In this document: piece after piece, positions 34,732-44,298 of the stretch
Layout of the letters: every line of letters begins with the position of its first letter
How positions within the stretch are numbered: position 1 is the first letter of the stretch
NCBI RefSeq assembly: GCF_024609785.1
Contig: NZ_JANHJQ010000009.1
Span: 1-64,000, forward strand
Length of the DNA: 64,000 nt
From: Pseudalkalibacillus decolorationis
GTDB lineage: Bacteria; Bacillota; Bacilli; Bacillales; Fictibacillaceae
Reading direction: 5' to 3'
The notes under the pieces: generated by a model
Told to the model about the DNA's origin: nothing
The model's input: the letters and a program-made list of their open reading frames with translations, nothing else
Database searches by the model: none
Program-made: the position numbers and the translations under genes

Positions 34732-35829
34732 TTATCCGATTCTACATTCCGTTAAAATTTTATCAGTTAACTTACACCCGAGACCTGGCTCCTCTGGTAA
34801 TGAATAATAACCATTTTCGACTTTTATCGGATTTTCCCATATATCGATAATAGATTCATAGCAATATTCAACCATAGGAACATTAGGTGTGGCCGCTGCT
34901 AATTGAACATGTAGCTTTTGTTGTACGTTCGTATGAGGAATGACTTCCAAATTGTAGCATCTTGCCAATGCCGCAACATCTAACCATTCATCGATACCTG
35001 AGAGCTTTGTGGCATCTGCTTGGACAATGCTAACTCCACCCATTTCAATGTAATCGCGGAAATCATATTTTGTATATACCGTTTCTCCGATAGCAATCGG
35101 TACATCTAGTCTACGGGCGAGATCAGCATGTGCCTTTTTGTCAAATGGATTCATCGGCTCTTCAAGCCAGTAAATATCAAATTCTTCAAGCTTCCTTCCC
35201 CAAACGATTGATGTTTTCAAATCCCAAACTGTATTTGCATCGACCATCAATTTAATATCATCACCAATTGCTTTTCGGACTGCCTTCACTCGATCATAGT
35301 CTTCACGTGGATTCGGTAAACCTATCTTCATTTTAACTGCATCAAATCCACGTTCTACTAGCGCAGCCATGTCTTTAACTAACTCATCTGTCGTCACTTC
35401 AAGCCATCCGCCGTCTGTATTATAAGCTTTCACTTTATCCTTGACAGGCCCCAAATACCTCCATAAAGGCATGTTAGCAACTTTCAATTTAATATCCCAC
35501 AATGCGAGCTCGATCGCGCATAACGCAACACGCGTAATACCAACTTGACCAATAAAATGGTTTGTATAATGAAGTTCACGGAGCACATTTTTATACATGA
35601 GCGGATCTTTTCCTATAAGTTTTGAGGCATATGTATCATCGATAATTGCCTGAACAGCACGGGTACCCTTTGTATAATTCCAGTTAAATCCCCAACCGCT
35701 GATTCCTTCATCTGTATCTATGCGAACAGCCACAAATTCTACAGATTCCAGCTTTGTTTGTGAATCGGTAATTGCTCTTTGCCTTAACGGTACATCGAGT
35801 AAATATGTTTCAACGTCTGTAATTTTCAT
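34732..35829 (-). CDS. Enolase-superfamily acid-sugar dehydratase, probable L-fuconate dehydratase
   Basis: This 365-residue mandelate-racemase-group protein has the KxK motif KMKIG, metal ligands in VDAN (Asp), EEP (Glu) and GE (Glu), and the catalytic base His in IPHTN. Such enzymes dehydrate acid sugars to 2-keto-3-deoxy acids. The gene order (lactonase, mutarotase, dehydratase, FAH hydrolase, SDR) indicates L-fuconate. L-rhamnonate or L-galactonate dehydratase are possible alternatives. The third ATG (35829) is chosen because AAGGA is 10 nt upstream of it. Confidence 0.82.
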   Translation of the reverse strand: MKITDVETYLLDVPLRQRAITDSQTKLESVEFVAVRIDTDEGISGWGFNWNYTKGTRAVQAIIDDTYASKLIGKDPLMYKNVLRELHYTNHFIGQVGITRVALCAIELALWDIKLKVANMPLWRYLGPVKDKVKAYNTDGGWLEVTTDELVKDMAALVERGFDAVKMKIGLPNPREDYDRVKAVRKAIGDDIKLMVDANTVWDLKTSIVWGRKLEEFDIYWLEEPMNPFDKKAHADLARRLDVPIAIGETVYTKYDFRDYIEMGGVSIVQADATKLSGIDEWLDVAALARCYNLEVIPHTNVQQKLHVQLAAATPNVPMVEYCYESIIDIWENPIKVENGYYSLPEEPGLGCKLTDKILTECRIG

Positions 35830-35870
35830 CCACATCAAATCCTTCATTTATTAGTATGTATAACTTTTTA

Positions 35871-36028
35871 AAGTGCGTGTTCAAAAAGGAGGATCAAAAG
35901 AGCCGAGAAGTTCGAGGCACGACAGTCTCGAGGACCGGATCGTATACGTTTAATACGTGAGGACCGGAGAGACCGAGTAACGAAGAAATTCGACAGCTAT
36001 TTTTACCGGACTTTTTGAACAACCTCTT
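35871..36028. repeat. Repeat family 1, copy E
   Basis: This 158-bp copy is closely similar to copy B throughout, including GAGCCGAGAAGTTCGAGG and TTTAATACGTGAGGACCGG. It lies inside the fucose operon between the mutarotase-like and dehydratase genes, in a gap with no gene. Confidence 0.85.
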
Positions 36029-36036
36029 ATATTAAT

Positions 36037-36423
36037 TTATCCTGATACAACAATCATATTTGCATATGGGCATGTATCACCAGTTTTAATAATCCCTTTT
36101 GAATGGCTTGAAAGTTCTTTGAATTCTTGATGAGTTATCTTTTCAAATAAAATATTAGGGTATTTCTGATGTAGAACTTTAAATCGCTCTGGACTAATAT
36201 CTAGCATTTCCTCCGTAACAATAATTCTATCAATCTGTAATTCTGTTACTATTACGTTAAGCACTTGTAAAATAGTCGGCAAATCTTCCGTAATACCTAG
36301 ATTAATACGTTTTGTATGGTCCGGAACAGGGAAACCTTTGTCTGCTAACACAACATAATCTGTATGTCCTAGGCTTGCCACCAAATGTGACACTTCTGGA
36401 TGAAGAATTCCTACTTTTTTCAT
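36037..36423 (-). CDS. RbsD/FucU family sugar mutarotase
   Basis: This 128-residue protein begins MKKVGILHPEVSHLVASLGHTD with the family's conserved His and Asp, has ADKGFPVP, and ends TGDTCPYANMIVVSG (all quoted in parts). RbsD and FucU interconvert pyranose, furanose and anomeric forms of ribose or fucose. Within a fucose-oxidation operon the likely substrate is L-fucose, supplying the anomer used by the dehydrogenase. Its start overlaps the stop of the DUF4177-like gene by four bases. Confidence 0.85.
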   Translation of the reverse strand: MKKVGILHPEVSHLVASLGHTDYVVLADKGFPVPDHTKRINLGITEDLPTILQVLNVIVTELQIDRIIVTEEMLDISPERFKVLHQKYPNILFEKITHQEFKELSSHSKGIIKTGDTCPYANMIVVSG

Positions 36424-36620
36424 CCCGTTCCCTCCAAAAGGTCTCTATACACTGCGTCCCGTTGTTCACATGTAATACGATCTCTGAAGCTTTGTATAGG
36501 TCTTTTAAAATATAGTTTGACCTCGTTATTTTGCTGTACTACACTAACCAACTCCCATCCTTGTATACCTAACTCTGATATTTCTCCATCGTCAACAGTT
36601 ATCATGTATTCCCATTTCAT
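36420..36620 (-). CDS. DUF4177-like small protein in the fucose operon
   Basis: This 66-residue protein reads MKWEYMITVDDGEISELG then GWELVSVV, the pattern of DUF4177 (MKWEY...LN..G..GWELV). No enzymatic motif is present and the function is unknown. The four-base ATGA overlap with the mutarotase gene implies coupled translation and perhaps a shared complex. It lies 26 bp downstream of the lactonase gene. Confidence 0.7.
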   Translation of the reverse strand: MKWEYMITVDDGEISELGIQGWELVSVVQQNNEVKLYFKRPIQSFRDRITCEQRDAVYRDLLEGTG

Positions 36621-36646
36621 CCAACCACTTCCCTATCAATCAATAA

Positions 36647-37483
36647 CTAAAGGTTTAATTTATAAAATCCGCTTGCGTTTTCACCAATTATTTTAGAGTA
36701 CTTTTTTTCAGATAAATCTTGTGATAATGCGTTCTCGAATAATTCATACACGTTGTGATAGGTTCCTGACAGTAAGCAAACTGGCCAATCACTTCCAAAC
36801 ATGAGCTTATCGGTGCCAAACACGTTGACAAGATGCTGAATAAAGGGTTCAAAATCTTCATGCTTCCAATGTTGATGGTCCGCTTCTGTGATCAAACCTG
36901 ACACTTTACACATGACATTTTCATATGATGCTATTTCATTCATGTTATCTACCCAAAATGCTGTAATTCCATTTTTTATAGTAGGCTTTGCAGCATGATT
37001 TATAACAGCCCTAAGTTGTGGAAAGTGTTCTAGAAGCTCCAAAACAACTGGCAGATGACGTGGATAGATTAATAGATCTAATGGAAAGTCATCAGAGATA
37101 AGTCGTTCGATGTTTTTCATGACTTCCTGTCGTACTATCCATCTATCATCATTTAAGTCTTGCAACATAGGTCTAATTCCAACAAATCCAACATGTTCCC
37201 TCAGACGGTGATAGTCGTTTTTGAATGTTGGAGATCCCAGGTCAAGCCAACCGACTACGCCTGCAATAAATTCATATTGACTATACAATTCCAATAAAAA
37301 TTCTGTTTCTTTTATAGTGGGAGCAGCTTGAATGGCAATTGTTTTGTCAATCCCGTGTTGCCTTAAATGTGGCTCTAAATCGTGCGGCAAGTAATCCCGA
37401 TATAGTATCGGTAGTTCCTCTGTTAACCAACCATAATCCAAGTGGTTCAGTTTCCAGAAATGTTGGTGAGCATCAATTTTGAT
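36647..37483 (-). CDS. Amidohydrolase-2 family lactonase, probable L-fuconolactonase
   Basis: This protein of about 278 residues starts at IDAHQHFW, the HxH metal motif of amidohydrolase-2 lactonases. It also has INHAAKP, CKVSGL and FGSDWPVC (C-terminal metal Asp). The group includes L-fucono-1,5-lactonase and L-rhamnono-lactonase. It is the first gene after a LacI-type operator. No ATG, GTG or TTG occurs in frame near the start. GGGGGG (37492-37497) lies 8 nt before an ATC (37483), so a rare ATC start is proposed. An in-frame ATG at 37603 lies upstream of the promoter and cannot be used. Confidence 0.8.
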   Translation of the reverse strand: MKIDAHQHFWKLNHLDYGWLTEELPILYRDYLPHDLEPHLRQHGIDKTIAIQAAPTIKETEFLLELYSQYEFIAGVVGWLDLGSPTFKNDYHRLREHVGFVGIRPMLQDLNDDRWIVRQEVMKNIERLISDDFPLDLLIYPRHLPVVLELLEHFPQLRAVINHAAKPTIKNGITAFWVDNMNEIASYENVMCKVSGLITEADHQHWKHEDFEPFIQHLVNVFGTDKLMFGSDWPVCLLSGTYHNVYELFENALSQDLSEKKYSKIIGENASGFYKLNL

Positions 37484-37512
37484 AAATATAACCCCCCTTA
37501 TTTTATAACTAT

Positions 37513-37557
37513 TGTTACCGATAACATCAAAATACCACCAAAACAATTTATTGTCAA
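37513..37557 (-). promoter_or_regulatory. Promoter and LacI-type operator of the fucose operon
   Basis: On the minus strand TTGACA (37552-37557), a 17-bp spacer and TATTTT (37529-37534) are followed two bases later by TGTTATCGGTAACA (37513-37526). This palindrome is centred on CG, as bound by LacI-family regulators, and covers the likely start of transcription. The same arrangement occurs at the ABC transporter promoter. Confidence 0.8.
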
Positions 37558-37636
37558 TTATAAATATTTTGATAAATATACGGAAGAAACTATACTTGTG
37601 CACATGTTTGTAGCTGCAAGGTCAGAAGTTCTTTAT

Positions 37637-37683
37637 TCACCAACGGAGAAATAGTTGGTGACTTTTTAAACTTCCTCTATAAT
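37637..37683 (+). promoter_or_regulatory. Promoter of the lacI-type gene with overlapping inverted repeat
   Basis: TATAAT (37678-37683) is preceded, with a 17-bp spacer, by TTGGTG (37655-37660). The -35 is part of an 8-bp inverted repeat TCACCAAC/GTTGGTGA (about 37637-37662), which could be a hairpin or binding site. Confidence 0.55.
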
Positions 37684-37712
37684 GGAAGGTAAATATAGAA
37701 AGGAAGTTAGCT

Positions 37713-38723
37713 ATGGTCACAATCTACGACATTGCCACAAAGGCGAATGTATCCCCTATGACTGTATCAAGGGTTATAAATAAATCAGGAAAAGTGAGTG
37801 AAGCAACAAGAACAAAAGTTGAAAATGCTATTAATGAGTTGAACTATATTCCTAATTCATCCGCACGTTCCTTAACTTCAAAGAAATCCAAAATTTTATC
37901 TCTTGTTATAACTGATATAACAAACCCTTTTTTTACAAAAGTGGCACGTGGAGCAGAAGATAAAGCAAAACAGATGGGATACAGCCTTTTATTATGTAAC
38001 AGTGATGAAGATATAGACAAGGAGTCAGACTACATAAATATGCTGGTTTCAACAGGAGTAGGCGGTGTACTTATTACTCCATCTGAAGATAAATCAAGAA
38101 AGAACTTACGAACATTAAATAAATATAATATCCCGTTCATTTTACTTGATCGTAAAATTGAAGGTATCAATTGTGATGCAGTACATGGAGATAGCCAAGA
38201 AGGAACCCGTAAAATATTAGAACACCTTATTAATAAAGGGCATAGAAAAATAGCGATCATCAATGGGCCTCTTGATATTTCAACAGCTCGTGAACGTCAG
38301 AAAGCATATATTGAGACATTAAATGCATATAATTTACCGGTTCATGAAGAACTTATCCTCCAAAGTCATTATAAAAACAAGGATTCGAATTCGGACATAT
38401 CAAAGTTATTATCTGTTAAATTAGAAAAACGACCAACAGCAATTTTTGCAGCTAATAACTTTATTGCAATTAATACGATCAAAGAACTTCGGAAAATTAA
38501 TATTCGCGTTCCAGAGGATATCTCAGTCGTATGTTTTGACGACTTGGATCCTTCCATCGACTTAAATCCCTTTTTAACAGTTGTTGCGCAGCCCGCCTAT
38601 CACTTTGGTTTCACTGGTGCACAAATGCTTATTGAAAGAATCGAAAAGACTGCTCCTCCAGAGTTTAGAAAAATTGTACTGCCATCTAAATTAATTGTAA
38701 GGAATTCTTCAGCTCATAATTAA
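37713..38723 (+). CDS. LacI family transcriptional regulator of the glycan/fucose locus
   Basis: This 336-residue protein has an N-terminal helix-turn-helix TIYDIATKANVSPMTVSRVINKSG (in part) with the hinge helix SARSLTSKKS at about 50-60. A periplasmic-binding-protein-like effector domain follows (ITDITNPFFTKVARGAE, GVLITPSED, FDDLDPSI). It is the only plus-strand gene in the 23-64 kb locus and is divergent from the fucose operon. Palindromic operators beside it (37513-37526) and before the ABC transporter (52559-52571) are its probable targets. The effector is likely fucose, a fucose catabolite or an oligomannoside. GAAAGGAAG precedes the ATG. Confidence 0.88.
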   Translation: MVTIYDIATKANVSPMTVSRVINKSGKVSEATRTKVENAINELNYIPNSSARSLTSKKSKILSLVITDITNPFFTKVARGAEDKAKQMGYSLLLCNSDEDIDKESDYINMLVSTGVGGVLITPSEDKSRKNLRTLNKYNIPFILLDRKIEGINCDAVHGDSQEGTRKILEHLINKGHRKIAIINGPLDISTARERQKAYIETLNAYNLPVHEELILQSHYKNKDSNSDISKLLSVKLEKRPTAIFAANNFIAINTIKELRKINIRVPEDISVVCFDDLDPSIDLNPFLTVVAQPAYHFGFTGAQMLIERIEKTAPPEFRKIVLPSKLIVRNSSAHN

Positions 38724-38772
38724 AATGATAACATCCTTGCCAGTCTATATTAGTAAGGATGTTATCATTTTA
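38722..38772. terminator. Bidirectional terminator after the lacI-type gene
   Basis: AAAATGATAACATCCTT pairs perfectly with AAGGATGTTATCATTTT around a 13-nt loop. It separates the convergent regulator and GH38 genes. Confidence 0.9.
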
Positions 38773-38818
38773 TACTTTCAAACCTGGTATTTAGGAATCA
38801 AGTCGCCAACCCGTTGCG

Positions 38819-41800
38819 TTATTTGGTAATGTGAAGTGTGCAAATTTCATAAGGACTGAGCTTTCTGTTTACTATCCCGTCTCTTATTGGAATTTTATTA
38901 GGAGACTGTTCTAGTAAATTGGTTTCATTGGCAGAATTCACTTGGAACTTACATTGAATTGTTGTAGTTGATTCACTTCCTTCTGATTCGTACAATCTTA
39001 CAATAATACCTTCCCCGTTTTCCGCTTGTTTTACTGAATCAACTATCGCACTCTTGCTTTTCGTTTCCAGAAATGTCATAGTATTAGGCAAAATACCCGG
39101 ATGGGACTCTACCTTTAAGACCGTAATTGGAGAATTTAGTTCATGACCTTTTTTAACCGTATCCCCTTTTCTCCAATCCCCTTCATGGGCGAATAAAGAG
39201 TAGGTAAATTCGTGTTCCATCATATCTGCTGAGTTATCCGGCCATTTTGGTGCTCTTAAAAGAGAAAGTCTTATTCTGTTACCCTTGATGTCATATCCAT
39301 ATTTACTATCATTTAAAAGGCTTACACCATAGTCACCCTGCGACAAATCCGCCCAACGTTGTCCACAGACTTCATACTGGGCTTGTTCCCAGCTTGTATT
39401 GTTGTGAGTGGGTCTTTGAACAGAACCAAATGGTATTTCGTATGTAGCATTTGGGCTATAAACATTTACGGGAAAGGCAACTTTCAAAAGTTTATGTTCT
39501 TCCTTCCAATCTACCTTAGTTTTAAAATCTATTCTTCTATTATGATGGTAAAAAATAATTTCCTGACTAATAAACGAATTATTAATTTCCCACTTAAATG
39601 ATAAACTGTCCGAAACTGTGCCTTTGTGAATCACTTTTGAACTGACTAAATTAGGCTTAATAGCACGCTGTTTTTCAAACCTCGAGTCGATATCCCAAGC
39701 GTCCCAATTTGTGGGCAAATCATCAAATAGTTCAAACTCATTAGCAAATTCTCTATCTTTTATTATTTCCTTGTCGGCTTTTTTATCATATAATCGGCTT
39801 ATCCACCCGTTGGTACTAAATTCCACTTGATAAAAAGATGTCTCCCAATAACCATTAAATCCATCTAAAGGAGCAATTTCTCTTTCACTTCTGTCCTGCA
39901 GCCACACCACTTTATAACCCATACCAGGAATACCATCAATGTAAGCGCTTAGCTTAACCTTTGCACCTTCATTAATAGTATCTGCCTCATAGATATTTCC
40001 TTCTTTATCCACAATTTCTTTTTCTAGTAGTTCTTTTCCACCTGTAATAGTTAACTTCTCACTTCGAAACCAATTAAGACTATTAAATAGAACTATAGGT
40101 TGGCCAAGTCCTTCCGTATCGATGGATTGGGCAATACGGTTAACTGCTACTTCTTTTAGTTCATTACCTTTTTTAAATAAAACTTTGTACTGCTGCCTTG
40201 ATAATTCATATACAGATGAAATCGAAGTACCTGGAACAATATCATGGAATTGATTGAGCAATAATGTCTTCCATCCCTCTTTTATTTCGCTGGTCGGATA
40301 GTTGTTACCTAAAACCATATAAGCAAAGCTGTTCCAAATTTCTAATTCTCTATAAAGAGATTCCGCCTGTCTATTATTCTTTTTTACTTCCGCGTGAGTA
40401 GTATAGGTTCCACGATGGAGTTCTAAATATAGATCTCCATACCATTTAGGAAGATAAGGATTCTTCTTATTTATACGATCAAAAAAGCTATGCACTTTGT
40501 CAAACTTCACATCTGGAAGTGCCGGAAGTTTAGTGGAACGTTCCAACTTTTCAATCATGTCTCTTGTTACACCACCTCCACCGTCACCATAACCATACAC
40601 TAACATTCTTTCCGGATACTCATTTTTTTGGTTGAAATCCATCCAGGTATTTTTTATATCAGCTGGTTCAGTATTTTGTCCAAGTATAGTGTGCAAATAA
40701 GATAATATTTTTGTGCCATCAATTCCTTCCCAATAGAAAAGGTCATATGGAAAACGATTGGTATCATTCCAGTTAAGTTTCGTTGTCATAAAATAATTTG
40801 TACCGGCCTTTTTAAGAATTTGCGGTAAGGACGCACAATAGCCAAAAGTATCTGGTAGCCATTCTACTCGAGGCTCCACATCAAATTCTTCTTTGAAAAA
40901 TTTCTTGCCATATAACAATTGTCGTACAAGAGATTCCCCCGATGGTATATTCAAATCCGGTTCCACCCACATACCACCAATAATTTCAAATCGACCTTCT
41001 GCAACCTTTTGCTTAACTCGCTTATACACTTTCGGATTATGTTCTTTTAAGTATGCAAATAACTGCGGTTGACTTTGAGCATATTCAAAGTCTTTATATT
41101 CTTCTAATAAGGTACAGGCGCTAGAAAATGTACGGCTTGCCTTTCTTATTGTTTCCTTGATAGGCCACAACCAAGCGATATCAATATGTGATTGTCCAAC
41201 CGCTCTAATAGTCCCCTCTCTATAACCTGTTAGTTCACTTACTTTATTTTTTAAATCTACTTCCAACGTTTTTATAAATTTTGAATCAAGTAAGGATTCC
41301 CTAGTTGGCATACCAAGCGTTTCTACAACATGTTGCAAAGCTTTGATTAATAAATGACGACGCTGATCCCCATCATCCATTAGTGTCGCATTTTTATAAT
41401 ATACTTCCATTGTGTATAAAAGACTTTGAACTTCCTTATTTATATAGACTAGATAGCTTTTTTCCAAATATACCGGTGGTGGTTCCGTTTCAGGTTCAGC
41501 AACCTGATTAAATCCCCTTAAACTATCTTTCGGAATTCCAACTGGGTTGAATAATTCGATTTGAATATGTAATTTATTGTTTTTAACTAGTTGAGCTGGA
41601 ATTAATAAAAAATCTCGATTTCTATCAAACCCTTGTATGGGTGTTCCTTGTATTGAGATACAAGATTCACAATTAGATTCCTTTCCCTTCCCATTTGCTT
41701 TAAATACAATACCAACGTGATCTTTTGACCATTCTCTTGGTAGATCTACTTCCTTTTCCAGAAAGGTGGTAGTACCAGAGTCTGCAAGCCAATCTCCGAT

Positions 41801-41953
41801 ATTACCCTTTAGATCTTCATTATTGTTCTTATCAAATTGATATTCTTCAGGATTTAAATAAAGGGCCCTTTTTACTTTCCAGTCTTGGATTTCTCGTATC
41901 TCCACAAAGAGGTTTGCTTGTAAATTACTAATTAATCGTTGAATTCGCTGCAT
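38819..41953 (-). CDS. Alpha-mannosidase, GH38 (1)
   Basis: This 1044-residue cytoplasmic enzyme is of typical class II GH38 length. An N-terminal beta-rich domain (1-250) precedes the zinc-binding HIDIAWLWPIKET (about 257-269) and the nucleophile D368 in VEWLPDTFGYC. A further HDIVPGTSISSVYE segment and long C-terminal beta domains complete the fold. GH38 enzymes remove alpha-1,2, 1,3 or 1,6-mannose from N-glycans using zinc. The gene follows the GH3 gene by 41 bp in one operon. It is a paralogue of the GH38 at the right edge of the window. Confidence 0.92.
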   Translation of the reverse strand: MQRIQRLISNLQANLFVEIREIQDWKVKRALYLNPEEYQFDKNNNEDLKGNIGDWLADSGTTTFLEKEVDLPREWSKDHVGIVFKANGKGKESNCESCISIQGTPIQGFDRNRDFLLIPAQLVKNNKLHIQIELFNPVGIPKDSLRGFNQVAEPETEPPPVYLEKSYLVYINKEVQSLLYTMEVYYKNATLMDDGDQRRHLLIKALQHVVETLGMPTRESLLDSKFIKTLEVDLKNKVSELTGYREGTIRAVGQSHIDIAWLWPIKETIRKASRTFSSACTLLEEYKDFEYAQSQPQLFAYLKEHNPKVYKRVKQKVAEGRFEIIGGMWVEPDLNIPSGESLVRQLLYGKKFFKEEFDVEPRVEWLPDTFGYCASLPQILKKAGTNYFMTTKLNWNDTNRFPYDLFYWEGIDGTKILSYLHTILGQNTEPADIKNTWMDFNQKNEYPERMLVYGYGDGGGGVTRDMIEKLERSTKLPALPDVKFDKVHSFFDRINKKNPYLPKWYGDLYLELHRGTYTTHAEVKKNNRQAESLYRELEIWNSFAYMVLGNNYPTSEIKEGWKTLLLNQFHDIVPGTSISSVYELSRQQYKVLFKKGNELKEVAVNRIAQSIDTEGLGQPIVLFNSLNWFRSEKLTITGGKELLEKEIVDKEGNIYEADTINEGAKVKLSAYIDGIPGMGYKVVWLQDRSEREIAPLDGFNGYWETSFYQVEFSTNGWISRLYDKKADKEIIKDREFANEFELFDDLPTNWDAWDIDSRFEKQRAIKPNLVSSKVIHKGTVSDSLSFKWEINNSFISQEIIFYHHNRRIDFKTKVDWKEEHKLLKVAFPVNVYSPNATYEIPFGSVQRPTHNNTSWEQAQYEVCGQRWADLSQGDYGVSLLNDSKYGYDIKGNRIRLSLLRAPKWPDNSADMMEHEFTYSLFAHEGDWRKGDTVKKGHELNSPITVLKVESHPGILPNTMTFLETKSKSAIVDSVKQAENGEGIIVRLYESEGSESTTTIQCKFQVNSANETNLLEQSPNKIPIRDGIVNRKLSPYEICTLHITK

Positions 41954-41994
41954 ATCTGTTAATCCTTTCTATTGCTACATTCAAAATCGAAGTT

Positions 41995-44298
41995 TCAGAC
42001 TTTTATCAGCAGGTCTTTCTCAATACTAGTAGCTGAAGATCCACCAACCATCAGTTTTACTGTGCCAGGTTCAATATCAAAATCCATATCTATATTCCAT
42101 ATAGCCAATTCCTCGAAACCAAGTGTAAATGTAATAGTCCTCGTTTCATTTTCCCTTAACCAGACCTTCTTAAATCCTTTTAGTTCTTTAATTCGTTGTG
42201 TCACACTTGCTTCCATATCTTTAATGTACAGTTGACACACTTCATAACCATCTCTATTTCCACTATTTTTCACATCCACAGAAACCTTAACTTTTTTTGA
42301 ATCTTTCAATTCTCTTAAAGTTATTACTTCTTTGCTATTTATAGAAAAACAATAATCAAATGATGTATAACTTAATCCATGTCCAAAAGGATATAACGCA
42401 ATTCCACTCATATCGAAATAATTTACTTTCGCACCACTATCCTTGTAATTATAGTAAACTGGTAATTGCATAGATGAATATGGAATCGAAACTGGGAGCT
42501 TGCCATTTGGATTAACATCCCCAAATAATACTTCAGCTATCGCTCTGCCTCCCTGTTGGCCTGGATACCAACCAGTAAGTATTGCATCACATTGTTGCGA
42601 AATACGTGGAATCGAATAGGGACGGCCCTGAATAAGAACAGCAACTACAGGAGTCCCTGTTGAAACAATTTCCTGTACAAGTTCTTGTTGTGCCCCACCA
42701 AGATCTAAATTTGCCACATCAACATTTTCTCCACAATCCATTTCTCTTTCACTATATTGTTTAACAGCTCCATTATTTTCAAATTCCATATTGAAGTCTC
42801 TTGCACTAGTACCACCTAAAGCCATTACTACAATATCTGCTTCGTCCGCAATTTTTTTTGCAGCTAGCAAATCTGAACTAGAATTATCTCTAAATCCACT
42901 TCCTTTTGCATAAGATACTACCGTATCTTGATTAACAATAGAGCGTATCCCATCAAGTATAGTAATGACATTTCCCTTGCGTTGCGGAGGAGTATAATCG
43001 CCTAATAAACTATATATATTGTTAGCGCTTGGACCAATTACAGCAACTTTTTTTATACGCTTATTTATTGGTAAAATATTATTCTTGTTCTTAAGTAAAA
43101 CAACCGATTGACGAGCCATATTTAAATTGATTTCAGTAGATTTACGACATCCTATAACCTTCAAAGGTTCACTTTCTTCGATAAATCGTCTGTCATCAAA
43201 TAGCCCCAACTTAAATTTTAAATATAAAACGCGGGATACTGATTGATCTACCAGTTCTTCTTGTACTTTTCCATTTTCAACAGCCGTTTTGATAGTAGTA
43301 TATACGTTATCCCACAGGCTCAAATCCACTCCTGCTTTCAATCCATATGCTGCGGCTAGTTCTTGATCACCTGTTAGCTTCAGCAGTCTATCAAGTGCAG
43401 TACCATCTGCCATTACGATTCCTTTAAAGTTCCATTCATCACGAAGTATGCCTGTTAACAGTCGCCCGTTAGCATGACAAAGAACACCATCAATTTCATT
43501 ATAGGCAGCCATACAAGCTAGAGCACCGGATTCTACACCTGCTTTCATCGGCGGTAAATACAACTCACGCAATTCTCTTTCACCGATTAATGCAGGTGCT
43601 GAATTATGCCCCCCAATTCCTGCTCCCTGGGCGGCAAAATGTTTTAAAACAGAGATTACTTTTGGGGAAACTCCCTTTTCATTAACTTCGTCTTGCATTC
43701 CACGAACCACTGCCTTCGTCATTCTAGCTGATAAATATGGATCTTCACTAAAACATTCCTCTGTTCTTCCCCACCTAGGATCGCGAACAATATCCAAGGT
43801 GGAGACTAAGCCAAGATGCGCACCTCTAACCCTTAATTCCTCAGCTACGCACTGGGAAATTTGTTGTTGTAAATCAGGATTCCAAGATGCACCTGACCCG
43901 ATATGGGTAGGAAATAAGGTACTATCTAACGCCTGGTGGCCGTGAGGGCATTCTTCAGAAAATAAAACAGGTATACCTAATCTTGTGTTCTCCTTAATAT
44001 ACTGTTGGACCATATTAGTGACGATCGCACTATCTTTAGCTGCAATTCCATTTGAAAAATTCACATTGGACCATGGATCAGCTCTAAACAGACCATATAA
44101 AGCACCCATTCCATCAAATTTGGAGACATGTTCTTTAAAAGCATCGGTTAACTCATAACCATTATCTGTTTTTTTATAGGCATTCCAACCATACATTTTC
44201 TGGTTTAATTGACCTACTTTTTCTTTTAAAGACATATGATATATTAAATCTTTTACTCTTTCATGTATGGAAAGACTACTATCCTGATATATTTCCAT
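41995..44298 (-). CDS. GH3 family beta-glycosidase
   Basis: This 767-residue protein has no signal peptide. The GH3 barrel includes FSEECPHG, RDPRWGRTEE, LKHFAAQG and the nucleophile Asp in GIVMADGTALD (about 298). The alpha/beta domain has ALGGTSARD, and a fibronectin-III-like C-terminus follows. Members cleave beta-linked glucose, xylose or other residues. In this locus a beta-linked terminal sugar of a glycan is the likely target, but specificity cannot be read. ATG 44298 is chosen because GGAGG is 9 nt upstream; an ATG 6 nt earlier is too close. Confidence 0.88.
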   Translation of the reverse strand: MEIYQDSSLSIHERVKDLIYHMSLKEKVGQLNQKMYGWNAYKKTDNGYELTDAFKEHVSKFDGMGALYGLFRADPWSNVNFSNGIAAKDSAIVTNMVQQYIKENTRLGIPVLFSEECPHGHQALDSTLFPTHIGSGASWNPDLQQQISQCVAEELRVRGAHLGLVSTLDIVRDPRWGRTEECFSEDPYLSARMTKAVVRGMQDEVNEKGVSPKVISVLKHFAAQGAGIGGHNSAPALIGERELRELYLPPMKAGVESGALACMAAYNEIDGVLCHANGRLLTGILRDEWNFKGIVMADGTALDRLLKLTGDQELAAAYGLKAGVDLSLWDNVYTTIKTAVENGKVQEELVDQSVSRVLYLKFKLGLFDDRRFIEESEPLKVIGCRKSTEINLNMARQSVVLLKNKNNILPINKRIKKVAVIGPSANNIYSLLGDYTPPQRKGNVITILDGIRSIVNQDTVVSYAKGSGFRDNSSSDLLAAKKIADEADIVVMALGGTSARDFNMEFENNGAVKQYSEREMDCGENVDVANLDLGGAQQELVQEIVSTGTPVVAVLIQGRPYSIPRISQQCDAILTGWYPGQQGGRAIAEVLFGDVNPNGKLPVSIPYSSMQLPVYYNYKDSGAKVNYFDMSGIALYPFGHGLSYTSFDYCFSINSKEVITLRELKDSKKVKVSVDVKNSGNRDGYEVCQLYIKDMEASVTQRIKELKGFKKVWLRENETRTITFTLGFEELAIWNIDMDFDIEPGTVKLMVGGSSATSIEKDLLIKV

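Noticed and set aside
37484-37603. N-terminal extension of the lactonase to the ATG at 37603
   Set aside because: The extra 40 codons cover the promoter and operator, are rich in Ile, Phe and Lys, and have no similarity to the family.
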